This document shows, in pieces, positions 11,481-22,682 of a stretch of 64,000 nucleotides of DNA (within the stretch, counting starts at the first letter, position 1; every line of letters starts with the position of its first letter). The notes under the pieces were generated by a model. The model was not told where the DNA came from. It saw only the letters and a program-made list of their open reading frames with translations, and ran no database searches. The translations under genes and the position numbers were made by a program. The stretch is from contig OW799234.1 of the NCBI GenBank assembly GCA_941918925.1, positions 8,399,001 through 8,463,000 of the forward strand. Reading direction: 5' to 3'. This stretch comes from Phyto melanocephala. Taxonomy: Eukaryota > Arthropoda > Insecta > Diptera > Rhinophoridae.

Positions 11481-12689
11481 CCCTGGCTTTTTGGTTAAGT
11501 AGCTCTGTCAATCAATTTTAGAATAAAAATAACAAATTTGAAAAACTAAGAAATTTTTACAGCGCGCTCCCGGATAAAAGTTATTTTATTTTCTGTAAAT
11601 TAATATTTTTTAAAATTGTGCAGGTACTTTTTTGGTATTGTTTTTGTATTTAGCGCCATCTAACATTTTGAGTTACTTTCTAACTATTTATGATTCTATA
11701 ACTAAGTTCAAAAAATATTGATTTTGATTTTTTCGCAATGGTTTCCTATGCCATCTTCAGTCAATTTAATGATTGTTGATGTTTATTACGTGTCTTGTAT
11801 TAAACGCAATTTTCTTGTTTTTGATCAAAATTTATATTGACAATAAAAACTGCCCAGTGCCTTATTTGCCCATTAAATGGGTATTAAAGAAATGTTGAAA
11901 TTACCCAAGGACATACATACATACGTACGTAATATCAGCAGTGTAACACGACCATCAACCCCCACCACTCTAACAACAATTTCATATTAATTTCTTTTAT
12001 TTTGTTGTTTTTTTTTTGTTTGTCCAGTCTTTTAGTTCGAAGTATTAAAACCTTCCAAAATCTATATTTACGATTATTGAAGTTTATGACGAAACATTTT
12101 CGTATCATTTTGTGACGCTTCATAAAAATGTTGCAAAGACCTACATGGACGACACATGACACATGTATTTGTTGAACACAAATATAATAATAATAAACTC
12201 ATAGATACTCTTCTGTGTGTATGTGGTGAAAAAACAATAAAGTAAACGGTAGCCAGAATGGTTAATCACGAAGCCGGTAGGCAGGAGGTGTAGGAAGAAG
12301 GGCTTTCTAAGGGAAGGGGCCTTTTGAGTTCACTTTTAAGATAAGAGAAATAATAAAAGAGTGACAATTTTACATAAGGTCTGTAGGAAAGGCGTTTTTT
12401 GGAGGGTATAAGGACGCAGGGAAAAAACAAAAACAAATTATTGAAAAAAAAATTTTAAACAATTTTTCTCCTTTCCTCTACTGCCGAAATAATATGCAGT
12501 ACAGAAGACATACAAATTAAGCATTCCCATGTAAGCAATTAGGTAAGCATATAAAGTCAGCGCTGCTTACAAAATACAAAAAATTTTGGTGGGATAATAT
12601 TCCAAGCTATAATCTAGTCACAGCTTACCCCTTAATCTAGACAACAAACAAGTTTTTATAAGGATCCAAAATATCAAAGGAGACTAAAT
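11481..12689. other. No gene recognised
   Basis: AT-rich single-copy-looking sequence with short ACATACATACGTACG and TAATAATAA runs. No protein domain was recognised. Confidence 0.45.
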
Positions 12690-12835
12690 TCTTAGTTAAA
12701 GCGATACTGTAGTCAATAATACAGACTTTAATATAATCAATTAATTAATCTAGTCAATAGTTCAGGGTAGTATGATTAACTGTTTAGACGATAATCTAGT
12801 AAAGAGCCCAATACTCAATTGTACAAAATGTAGTC

Positions 12836-13577
12836 TAACAAGTAAGAGTGCTATATTCGGCCATGCCGAATCTTATATACCCTTCACAACGTGTAGTCAT
12901 GCAATAACAGTTGCTTGTATCACCATTCATCCCATATGAAATACGTACACGTATGTATGTTAAAAAAACGAAAAAAAAAAAAAAAATTTAAAAAAAATTT
13001 AAAAAAAATTTAAAAAAAATAAAATAAATTAAAAAAAAAAATAATAATAAAAATTTAAATAATATATTAAATAAAAAATAAAAAAATAAAAAATAAAAAA
13101 AAAAAAAAATTAAAAAAAATTAAAAAAAATTAAAAAAAATATTAAAAAAAATTTTTTTTTGGCTCAGTTGGGATTCGATGCCACGTTTTCTCTAACCAGT
13201 ATACACGTTTGTATGTATGTATGTTGTTGTTATGTTGTTTTTGTGAAAAAAAAATCGAGGTGGTCGTGGGTTTTTGCTCATATCTCAGTTGCTTATGTAC
13301 CGATGTTTCTGATTTTCAACACCGATCTACTCCCGAATATTTCTGATATTTTAATACCATACCCGGGTCCAACCTATGTCGGGGGGCTTCAAAAAGTTGA
13401 TTTTAACATACACACGGACAGACGGACAGACTGACAGACTGACAGGGCTTAATCGACTCCCCTATTCATAAGCTTTCAGAAAATATATACTTTATGGGGT
13501 CGGAAATGAAAATTGTAGAAATTTCACACGGAATGACATACCTATATATACCCTTTTTCACTGTGTGAAGGGTATAA
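12836..13577 (-). mobile_element. (GTCY)n 'mini-me'-type element inside TAGTC repeats
   Basis: A complete copy in reverse orientation. It has the hairpin TATTCGGCCATGCCGAAT (12853-12870), CTTATATACCCTTCACAACGTG, the A/T-run block, TGGCTCAGTTGGGATTCGATGCC (13159-13181), a (GACG/GACT)n run (about 13418-13445), and an end hairpin around TACCCTTTTTCACTGTGTGAAGGGTA. TAGTC-type repeats flank it directly on both sides, so it inserted into the tandem field. Confidence 0.8.
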
Positions 13578-13679
13578 AAAGGTCTAGACAATAGACTAAG
13601 AAAAGTCTAAAATATAGTCTAAACAATACCCTAAACCCTAGTCCCGACTATGCAATAGTCTTTATAATATTAAGACAAC

Positions 13680-14030
13680 AGTCCAGACTTTAGTCTAAAC
13701 AATAGTCTAGACTATAGTCAAAACAGAAGTCTAGACTTTAGTCTAAACAATAGTCCAGACTATAGTCTAAACAATAGTCCAGACTATAGTCTAAACAATA
13801 GTCCAGACTATAGTCCAGACTATAGTCTAAACAATAGTCCAGACTATAGTCCAAACAATAGTCCAGATTATAGTCTAAACAATAGTCCAGACTATAGTCT
13901 AAACAATAGTCTAAACAATAGTCCAGACTATAGTCTAAACAATAGTCCAGACTATAGTCTAAACAATAGTCCAGACTATAGTCTAAACAATAGTCTAGAC
14001 TATAACCTAATAATAGCCCAGACTATATTG
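13680..14030. repeat. 24-bp minisatellite with palindromic core
   Basis: The unit AGTCCAGACTATAGTCTAAACAAT is repeated about 13-14 times with small changes; here it is described by its two halves, AGTCCAGACTAT and AGTCTAAACAAT. The core AGACTATAGTCT is a perfect 12-bp palindrome, so each unit can form a small cruciform. It is most regular at 13740-14000. Confidence 0.85.
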
Positions 14031-14497
14031 TAATCAACTGATTAAAATCTTATTAATAGTACAGCTTATAGTCTAGTCAATGTTTCAGACTATAACCTAG
14101 CCGAAGGACTAGATATAGTATACAGTTCGTATCAATAGCTAAGAGTACAATCTAGTCGATGCCAGAGTATATTCAAAACCATAGTATAGTCAATTGTATA
14201 GTCAATACTATAGACTTATCAGTAGTTCAGGTCATCTTCTAGTATTTGTTTGAGGTAATAATCGAATCTTTTTTTCAGACCATAGTTAACCTCTATATTT
14301 TAGGCTATAGTCTGGATAATAGTCCAAAAAACCATTAACAGCATAGTTTCGATTTTAATCAAAATTATAATCTAGTTTTTAAGGCAGACTATAGTCTATA
14401 GCTAGAAGTAGTGTCTGAACTTAATAGTTTAGACTTTAGTTTAAAATTTGGATAATTGTAAACTTTGATTTATTGTTCAGATTATGCTCTGAAACAT

Positions 14498-14785
14498 AGT
14501 CCAGTGTAAGGTTAGGTTAGGTTAGATCCGGCAGCCGCCCGAAGGCATAGCTCACTTGGGTCCTCCGAGGGTCCCGTTGTGATACCGTAGGCACCATCGC
14601 CCGTTTGTCTATGTCCTCTGGCCGTCGTTCCTCAGCCATCCTGTCCTGTTTACGAAGGTATGGATCTTTCCCAGTTCAACTGCGGAAAGACAAGTTTTAC
14701 TTACAAGCACTCGTTGACCCAGAATCTGGCGTCTCAGGTCCTCGAATGCAGGACAATTGCAGAGAAGATGTTCAGTCCAGTGTAA
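14498..14785. repeat. 12-bp target-site duplication around LINE end
   Basis: AGTCCAGTGTAA occurs at 14498-14509 and again at 14774-14785, exactly flanking the reversed LINE fragment. This is direct evidence of target-primed insertion. Confidence 0.88.
14510..14773 (-). mobile_element. 5'-truncated LINE end (non-LTR retrotransposon), copy A
   Basis: Read on the minus strand, it encodes the last part of a LINE ORF2: TEHLLCNCPAF, then DLR.QILGQR and FVNRTGWLRNDGQRT*. A 3' UTR with GGTATCACAACGGG and AAGTGAGCTATGCC follows, ending in (AACCT)n. It is nearly identical to the plus-strand copy at 19333-19714. At about 264 bp it is a severe 5' truncation, typical of LINE insertions. The C-terminal Cys/His pattern points to the I/Jockey/R1-like group. 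Confidence 0.85.
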
Positions 14786-14869
14786 TATCTAGAAAATTTT
14801 TATTTTTAGTCTATAGTCGTGCTTTTGATCTGGGCTTGTCTCTAGTCCTGTGTATCATAATATACAGTT

Positions 14870-15049
14870 CTAGGTCCAAATTACGGCATTCGATCACTAT
14901 AGAAATTTTACTCCAGGGAGCAAATTACGGCATTCGAACGTGATTGAAATTTGAAATTTATTATTAGAATCTCTTTACCTAAAGCACAGCGAACTCGATC
15001 GTTCGAATAAAATTTCGATCGATATCGAATGCCGTAATTCGGCTCCTGG
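14870..15049. mobile_element. MITE with ATTACGGCATTCGA ends
   Basis: The full element is 14913-15049. The left end CCAGGGAGCAAATTACGGCA and the right end TGCCGTAATTCGGCTCCTGG are inverted copies. A second partial left end (AGGTCCAAATTACGGCATTCGATCA, from about 14871) lies immediately upstream, so an earlier copy is nested or abuts it. Related elements are at 48335-48452 and 48903-49016. It is non-coding. Confidence 0.75.
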
Positions 15050-15052
15050 TTT

Positions 15053-15956
15053 TTAGTCCGTCTCTCTGCTTTCTGGTTAGCTTTTAATGGCACATGAATT
15101 TGAATGCCATCATATCATTTTCCAAACACATGAATATACACACACACACAGATACATTTATACACAGGCAGTTATTGAAACACATTGTAGTCGTTAAGTT
15201 GCGTAAAAAGAGAGCAAAAATAAACTTTAAGTAAAAATTACAATTGTATTGTATTTTATTAGTAATGTAAACTCAAACACACACCTTAAATGAATCGTAC
15301 AAATACATGCACATGTGTTTAATACTTTTACAATGAAAATGCTGTTATTGTATTTATACAAGTCATAATTAGTGTGTGTGGGTAAGTGTATAGAAAACAT
15401 TTCATTTGATGCTTTAAGGGAGGCTGTTTTTATAGGATGTTACTTGTTGTTGTCTTTCGTTGTCCATTTGACCAGGATTCGTTATATACGATTATTTTAT
15501 TACTTTAATGAATCCTCAATGTCCCTGGCAAAAATAAATCGCCAAACAGAACAACAATTTCCCCAATATATTTTGCGTTTTTGTCTTGGTTATTGATGAA
15601 ATTTTTATTACACATTATTTGCCTTCTGTGCTTGCGGTATGTTTGTAAGGATTTTGTGTGAGTGTACGAGTTAACAAGTTTATGAGGCGTGCTAACAACA
15701 TTGCACTGAGAAATTCCATTAAGATTGCTTTCACATTTTATACCAAGACAATCTACCTTCTTTCATTTATATTCTTAAGTTTTTCTTGGCTCTTAATTAC
15801 TTTAAATTAAAAATGTTTTTTTTTTCAACTTCATTTTTAGAGCCGGCTAAAGAAAGAAAACTATTATTTTTGTTGCATCGATTTCATGTTTAAGAACCAT
15901 ATAAAACTAGCGCAATATGCAACGTTGTATGTGGTTCTTTGTAGGGCAATATGCAA
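15053..15956. other. No gene recognised
   Basis: AT-rich sequence with a short (CA)n run (15138-15150) and TTTATACA words. No domain or RNA signature was found. Confidence 0.4.
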
Positions 15957-15976
15957 TCTATATATATAAAAGTGAA

Positions 15977-16033
<57 letters not shown>

Positions 16034-16854
16034 GCTATAGACTCTGAAACTGTAAAACCGATCGGGCTCAAACTTTGGTAAGTTGTTGTACACATACCGG
16101 GGAGTGTTTATGGATGAAAAAAAGTGGGCGGGGCCACGCCCATAAAAAATTAGTTATCAGTTTTAGCTACTTGCACTTGACCGATTTTTCTGAAACTTTG
16201 TACACATATCGAGCTGTCATGACTAAATAATTTCGTGATAAGAAAAGTGGGCGGGGCCACGCCCCTAAAAAAGTTTTAATTTTGAGGCACTTGCACTGGA
16301 CCGATTTTTCTGAAACTGTGCACACATATTAAGCTGTTATGACTTTATAATTTTAAGACTAAAAAAGTGGGCGGGGCCACGCCCATAAAAAAAGGCTATA
16401 ATTTTGAGGTATTTGCACCAGACTGATTTTTCTGAAACTTTGCACACATATTGAGCTGTCATGACTAAATAATTTCGTGATTAGAAAAGTGGGCAGTGCC
16501 ACGCCCATAAAAAAAAGGTATCATTTTGAAGTACTTGCACTTGACCGATTATTCTGAAACTTTGCACACATATTGAACTGTTATGACTTTACAATTACGT
16601 GATAAAAAAAAGTGGGCAGGGCCACGCCCATAAAAACAATTTTAATTTTGAGGTACTTGCACTGGTCCAATTCTTCTGAAACTTTGCACACATATTGAGC
16701 TGTTATGACTTTACAATTTCGTGACTAGAAAAGTGGGCAATGCCACGCCCATAAAAAATAAAATTTTTAGGTTTTTTCACTTGATATTCAATTAAAATTC
16801 AGAATGCATTTCGATTCATTAAGGGGCGTAGCAACGCGCGCCGGGTTTGGCTAG
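15957..16854 (+). mobile_element. Non-autonomous Helitron, copy 1 (six internal units)
   Basis: The element starts TCTATATATATAAAAGTG directly after A (15956) and ends GGTTTGGCTAG directly before T (16855), the TC...CTAG in an AT target expected for Helitrons. A short GC-rich palindrome GCGT-AGCA-ACGC lies near the 3' end (16826-16837). A (GT)n run follows the head (about 15978-16031). Inside are six tandem units of about 122 bp, each with GTGGGC(G/A)GNGCCACGCCC (starting 16124, 16247, 16367, 16489, 16612, 16733) and CTGAAACTTTGCACACATAT. No Rep/helicase is encoded. Confidence 0.9.
15978..16031. repeat. (GT)n microsatellite within Helitron head
   Basis: An uninterrupted TG dinucleotide run of about 50 bases sits just downstream of the Helitron 5' terminus. 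Copies at 41098-41112 (CA on the plus strand) and 51862-51880 (CTGT) carry different repeats at the same place, so this spot is a hotspot for microsatellite growth. Confidence 0.85.
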
Positions 16855-17486
16855 TAAATAATAATAGTATTAAGTTGTATGTATGATTTTGTATAGCATA
16901 GTTATAGGGGTAGGTAATTAAAAGAAATTACTTTATTAATATTGTATGTTTGTAAGGCTATAAATATTTTTAAGAATTGCTATTGTTGTTGTTGTTGTAG
17001 ATTATTTTTTAACAAACAAATAAACAGCATGCAGTGGTAATTACGAGATAATGAAGATTAAAAAAAAAAATTAAAAGAAATAAATCTCAAGGTAAATTAA
17101 ACGTACAAAAGGGGATATATATTGAGATTTGACTGAAGGTAGATTTAAAATCAGGCAAATATTGAAAACAATAGAAATTATCAATGAATGGTGTTTATTG
17201 TTTTTTTTTTAAATTAATGGATGAATTATCGATAGCCACCCGCACCTCAGTTGTGTTGCCAGGGCGTCATCCTTAATACCATTTTTGGCCAACAGCAGTC
17301 AATTTTCTTAAAAAATAAAAATAATATTGACAACGCAGAAGTTGTGGTTGCCAGCCGACAATGCAACTTAAGCTCAGTAGCAATCCACAAGTGACCCATA
17401 CATTTTCAACTCAACATTGCACATTGGTCAAAATAAAATTTTTCTGCGCAACATGTAATTTTATATTTTCTTCTTTCGAATTTCTA
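16855..17486. other. No gene recognised
   Basis: AT-rich sequence with a TTGTTGTTG run near 16984 and a slightly GC-richer patch at 17230-17290. I see nothing identifiable. Confidence 0.4.
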
Positions 17487-18500
17487 TACCCTTCATAAAG
17501 AGTGTTAGGGTATATATAGATTTGTCATTCCGTGTAAAATTTCTACAATATTTATTACCGACCCCATAAAGTATAGATTTGTTTATGATTGAACATTGTC
17601 CGTCTGTCAATTAGTATGTTGAAATTATGTTTTTTAAAAACCCTTACCACCCCCATCAAAAAGATTATGTAGCAGACCGTTATATAATCTCAGCACAATT
17701 GCCCCATAAGTTTTTAAGATATTAGCAAATAATCACGACTGCCTCTGTGTTTTTTTCATATTTTTACCATAAAAATCATTGCTTTTCAAATTTAGATACG
17801 TTTGTATCTTTTTGTGGATATGATATGCCTCTAGTTATATTCGTGAAAAATTTTTGACAAATCAGTTACTAATCGGCCAAGTTATAGGCACAAATAGTTT
17901 TAAAAAATAAAATAAAAAAATAATATTTTATATAAAGTTACTAAGGTTGTTGAATAATTTTTGAGCATACTAAAGACGCCAAAATACAAGCCATAGTCTT
18001 TAGAACTATTTCTAAAAAAAAAACTAACAAACCGGTTTGAAACTAACTGAGATATCAGCACAAATATGCAGTTGCTACGGTGTTTTTCCTAAAATTTGCA
18101 CACGAAAAACGATGTTTGTCAGCTTCGAAGCAATAGTAATATAAAAAGAAAGCGACTGACTAGCAAACTATGAAATTTTTGAAAAATAATTTGAAATTCA
18201 TGATGATACAAAATGGCGTACAATAAACTTAAATATGGATCAAATCTGGTAATTAAAAATATACCCACTTAAACCCCCTTCAATATTTTTATTAAAAGAA
18301 AGGGCTTAAAAAGTAAAATACTGTAAACTATAAAAAAGTTAAAAATTTGGCATGTCGTCCGATATAAAATGGCAGATATATGGGTCAAAATTAGTTGTTA
18401 CGGCTTTACCTCCTTCATCCCCCAAAGTATTGCTATCAAATGAAATTTATTACCAGTAGAATACAGCAAATTATGAAAAGGTTCTTGTAGATAAATTTAA
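17487..18500 (+). mobile_element. Long divergent (GTCY)n-type subfamily copy
   Basis: The beginning parallels the mini-me head (TATACCCTTCATAAAGAGTGTTAGGGTATATATAG, CCGACCCCATAAAGTATAG, TTGTCCGTCTGTCAATTAGTATG). It then continues into about 700 bp not found in the ordinary copies: ATTGCCCCATAA, ATATGCCTCTAGTTAT, GGCCAAGTTATA, GAAACTAACTGAGATAT and ACAAAATGGCGTACAATAA. The same order recurs at 38880-40480. No terminal hairpin was seen on the right. Confidence 0.6.
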
Positions 18501-18734
18501 CATTGGGAAATCTACAAGAACAAATACTATTATTTGTTCAAAACATTCTTCTCTATATATGACTAGATCATTCGTTGTAAGAGTAGCCCGAATTTTGAAT
18601 CACTATATTCCGTATAATGAACGAAATTTTAATAAATCTGTTTCGGCTTTTAAAAATATTTCTGTGAAACTTTTGTAAATAAAACTGGTGCTGTTACGTA
18701 AAAAGTACTAAAAAAAGTTATATAATAAAATAGT

Positions 18735-19083
18735 ATATGTGACAGCGCATAGAGAAAGGGACCTAAGGGTAAAAACAGGTTTTGTTCAGGAGAGCCATTT
18801 TAAAGATTAAATGATTTTTCTATTTTTTTGAATTGTTCATAAGGAAAAAAATAAATTTTTTGTAGTTTCGTAAAATCAAGTTGTTTTGTTAATTTAGTAG
18901 GGGAAAAAATGAAAATAAATAAATTTTACCGTTAGGTCCCTTTCTATTTTCGCTTAGAATCGTCGACTTCACTTTTATAAAACGCGCATTCGGTGCTCAG
19001 ATGTTGTCCACATCAAAAAAAAAAAAAAATGAAAATTGTTTTTTTTACCCTGAGGTCCCTTTCTCTATGCGCTGTCACATATA
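18735..19083. mobile_element. MITE with ~40-bp near-perfect inverted ends
   Basis: The left arm 18735-18775 (TATATGTGACAGCGCATAGA then GAAAGGGACCT.AGGGTAAAA) is repeated in reverse complement at 19044-19083, with only a T/A difference plus length changes in the A run. A third, shorter inverted piece (TAGGTCCCTTTCT) lies inside at about 18942-18956. It is about 350 bp and non-coding. The near-identity of the arms suggests recent activity. The superfamily was not determined. Confidence 0.85.
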
Positions 19084-19332
19084 TGTAAATATTTCTGACT
19101 TTAAAATCTGTGCAAAGAAAAGGGGGTTGGTTTTAAATAATGTATTTTATATAAGTGTAACATAGTATTAAAAAATTAATTTTTTTAAATTGTTTAAAAG
19201 CCATCTTATTTCTTGATTAATTAGGCATATAGGCTTGTAATCTATTGAATTAAATAAATAAATAAATCAAAGATGATGCCTTAAGCAAAATGGAGGATAA
19301 CTTTTTTTCTCATCTATTTCATCATCATCAGG

Positions 19333-19714
19333 AACCTCATAGCGGTCATTACCGAACACTGGCCTATAGGTACACATGCGAAAAGGCTGAATATCCCTTA
19401 CAACGACTTCTGCAAAAGTTGCGATAACGAGGAAGAGGAGGAGACGACTGAACATCTTCTCTGCAACTGTCCTGCATTCAGGGACCTGAGACACCAGATT
19501 CTAGGTCAACGAATACTTGTAAGTAAAACTTGTCTTTCCGCAGTTATTCTGGGAAAGATCCGTACCTTCGTGAACAGGACAGGATGGCTGAGGAACGACG
19601 GCCAGAGGACATAGACGAACGGGTGATGGTGCCTACGGTATCACAACGGGGCCCTCGGAGGACCAAAGTGAGCTATGCCTTCGGGCGGCTGCAGGATCTA
19701 ACATAACCTAACCT
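19333..19714 (+). mobile_element. 5'-truncated LINE end (non-LTR retrotransposon), copy B
   Basis: The open frame 19333-19614 (93 codons plus stop, no start because the element is truncated) encodes the C-terminus of a LINE ORF2. It contains NLIAVITEHWPIGTHAKRL, a zinc-binding pattern C-X2-C-X10-H-X4-C (CKSC...HLLCNC), then CPAFRDLR and FVNRTGWLRNDGQRT*. About 100 bp of 3' UTR ends in TAACATAACCTAACC. WPIGTHA..L followed by this Cys/His cluster is characteristic of the I/Jockey/R1 group of insect LINEs. The copy at 14510-14773 is closely similar over their shared part. Confidence 0.88.
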
Positions 19715-20019
19715 ATATAATAAACATGTTATGATCTTTGGTATGCTTGCTAACATGTTTAAAAATTTACTTATTTTATTTAAAACATTTAGGCTTCCAT
19801 GGAAGCATTAAAATAAGGCAGAATTTTTGAAATTGTGTTTGAGATGATGCAATAATCTACAGAGTTTTCAAATAAATCTTGTTACGAGCATTTTTTTCTT
19901 CTGTCGTGCAGTTAGTTAGATTTTATGCAATTTTAACATAAAACGCCTATTAAAAACAATAATTTCATTACATTATTAACCGATTTTAATAAGCGTTATA
20001 TTACAGCTGAAGCTATTGC

Positions 20020-20098
20020 TTCTAAGCGGCTCATCGCAAATAAAAATCATGCATTATACAAAACTGCTTCTAAGCAAGCAATAATTTTTGCTGGGATT
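20020..20098. repeat. Fragment related to the 1442-1866 element
   Basis: ATAAAAATCATGC, GCTTCTAAGC and AATTTTTGCTGGG occur in the same order as at the right end of the element at 1442-1866. It is probably a solo end or a small derivative. Confidence 0.45.
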
Positions 20099-21943
20099 TT
20101 AATTATTTAAAAGGTTTGACGTGTAAAGAAAAGTATACAAAAATTTCAAAAAAATTTCAAGAAACTATAAAAATAAACGATAAAATATAAGAAAATATTG
20201 AAATAGAAAATTTTAATTGAAAAGGTAAGTACAATCAATATAAATAACAGCAAAAACAAAAATTTGCTTCTAAAGAGAGAGAGAGAGAGAAGAATATTTG
20301 TGGTTATAATCTGACTATTGCATGATACCTTAACTGAACATAATAATGGTAACTTGCAACCATTATATGTTTAAACCACAATCATACATATCAATCATAG
20401 TATGCTTTTTCTTTGCGTGTAAACATATTGTAGCTTTAAAGCATATACGCTTTAAATATATAAATTAAGACACTTACCACCGGTTAACAGACTTACACTT
20501 ACATGGCTTATTCTTTGTAAATTTCTATAGCTTTATTAAACATAACTGAGAGGAGATAAATAAAGTCCTTTTTGCATAAGATGGTTTTTCTACTCCTCAA
20601 ATATTCACACAGTAGCCACAAGACTGACACTTAAAAATTTTATATTTCTTTTGTATCGCAAAAAAAAAATCTTATTTTCTACTTAATATTGTAACTGGTA
20701 TCTGAGCATCTAGCTCATTTTGAATTTAAGGCAAATTAAAGATCTAAAGCGGTTTGTATCAATGTGCATTCCCGGAATAAAATAAACAGTAAAACGTTCG
20801 TGTATGCGATTAAAATAGTTGACCACTTATACAAACTTGTTTGTTTTCTTTTGCGCTCTGTGTGAAGTTTAAAATTAACAGTCGTTAATTTTACACTTTT
20901 GCATTTCATTTAGTTTGAATGTCAGGGTTATAATAAACGAGTGGAGTTTATCTCAAGTCTGCCATCTTAATTGTTAATATTTTGTTTTAAGAAACACTCA
21001 AACATACTTGTTGTATTTATGTACAGAAATATAAAAAACAAAAATTATTTAATTTTATTTATGGAAAAATAAAAAAAATAAACAAAAATATATTCAAGGA
21101 AATTGAATTGTTTTGAATACATTTTAAACTCTTTAAATCTTAACTGGCAAATCTCAAGTCCCACCACAATTATAATGCTCTATTTGGCGTTATAATGTCT
21201 TAAAGCAAACAAACAGTTTTACAATTCAATGAATTGGAATCATTAGTAAAACATAAAATTGCTGTCCCTTAACAAAAAAAAAAAAAAAAAAATACAAAAC
21301 AAAATCTCGAAAATCTCTACAATCCCCCACTTTCAAAAAACAACTCACAAAAAAATTAAATAAATAAAAAGAAAATATCTTAAATCTATAAGAAACAAAT
21401 AGAAAAAAATTGCCCTTAACAATGACAATATTTATGCTACACCCAACAAATAAATAGATGCCATAGATAATGAGATATAAAAATACAATTTAAATTTGTG
21501 GAGTTTGTTTGGCCAAGGGGTGGGGAAATCAGAAAACCATACAAATGTCAAATGCTAAACAGTCATGATGCTGTCGTATTGATAAGCTTGACTACAGCCT
21601 TCACTTGACTTGCTTAAAGAAAACACTGTACGGTTCAATGGCAGGGGGGTATACAGAAGTTAAAAAGTCATTGATTTAACATAATTATTGTAGAGGATAA
21701 ATTTGTTCTTGTTTTATTTTTTATTTTTTTTTATTAAAAAACAGTTTTAATTCTTTTAATATAAATTGGGGCATATAATAAAATGCGAATTGAAAGTCTG
21801 TGTATTGGGATAATTTTATGCATGTTTTAGGTCTATAGTCTGGTCCAAGATTAAGTCCATATTCAAATTTATGTTAAAGGAGAAATTATTCATTAGATTC
21901 CTGGTGGCTATATTGGCAAAAACTCTTTCCATCATCCTTATTA
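20099..21943. other. No gene recognised
   Basis: AT-rich sequence with a (GA)n run (20274-20291) and poly-A stretches (21273-21291). No domain or RNA signature was found. Confidence 0.45.
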
Positions 21944-22568
21944 CACCCAGAAAACAGTCAATCAAATTCATTGCCAATTCAAGGGTTCAGTTCTTGCCAT
22001 CGAACTTTTCGCTTGTGGTTATAAGGTTTCTATTGCAAGAATCATAATTTCTTAATGCTGACTGCATACTTATATTCCGAAACAAAATTCTATGGACAAA
22101 ACTGTAAAATTCTATAATCACAACTAAACTATGCAATTGGCAACAATTGTGGTACTCACAACCGTAACTGCTTTCTCTGTGTATACTCTGAGGAACTAAC
22201 ACAAACAGAATTTACAGTTTATTTTATTGTTGCTCTTTAAATGTTACTAGATTTGTGAGAGTAGATGTTAGAAGTAATGCAAAGAGAGTAACAACTTTTG
22301 AGGGAACTTGGAATGACCCTGGATGTATAACGACACAGAGAAAATAGTATCGGTTGTAAGTACCATAATTGTCACCAATCGCATAGTTCAGTTGTGATAG
22401 CGCAATTTTACGGTTGTATTTACAGAATATCATTTCGGAATATGAATATATAGTCAGCACAATGAAATTATGATTCTGGTAATAGAAATTTTATTACCAC
22501 AAATGAAAAGTTCGTATGCAATAACTATTCCATTTGATTGGCAATGAATTAGATTCTTTTTCTGGGCG
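21944..22568. mobile_element. Foldback/MITE element with ~240-bp inverted arms
   Basis: The left arm 21944-22184 and right arm about 22328-22568 are reverse complements at roughly 75% by eye. Paired landmarks are CACCCAGAAAA / TTTTTCTGGGCG, AATTCATTGCCAAT / ATTGGCAATGAATT, CGAACTTTTC / GAAAAGTTCG, and AGAATCATAATTTC / GAAATTATGATTCT. The loop is about 145 bp (22185-22327). No coding capacity is visible. The frames at 21987-22202 and 22224-22460 on the minus strand are simply the two arms. CCCAGAAAA resembles the CCCAGCAAAA ends of 1442-1866. Confidence 0.8.
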
Positions 22569-22682
22569 TAAATTTAAAGTTTGTAAAATGTTTCCTGATC
22601 CTCTTGCAATATATTGTTAAAACTTTAAGGAAGAAGTTGTTATTTCTTAGTGCAAAGCATTATTCCCTTAGAAGTTGTTACC

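Larger units (their letters stand above)
12690..14500. repeat. TAGTC-type degenerate tandem repeat field
   Basis: Words such as TAGTCTAGAC, AATAGTC and CAGACTATAG recur throughout 12690-12835 and 13590-14500, decaying outward from the ordered minisatellite at 13680-14030. The field is interrupted by a (GTCY)n element at 12836-13577, and a LINE end follows at 14510. A weaker field of the same kind lies at 23880-24220. Confidence 0.7.

Noticed and set aside
22224..22460. Minus-strand frame of 78 codons
   Set aside because: It falls in one arm of the foldback element and shows no domain.
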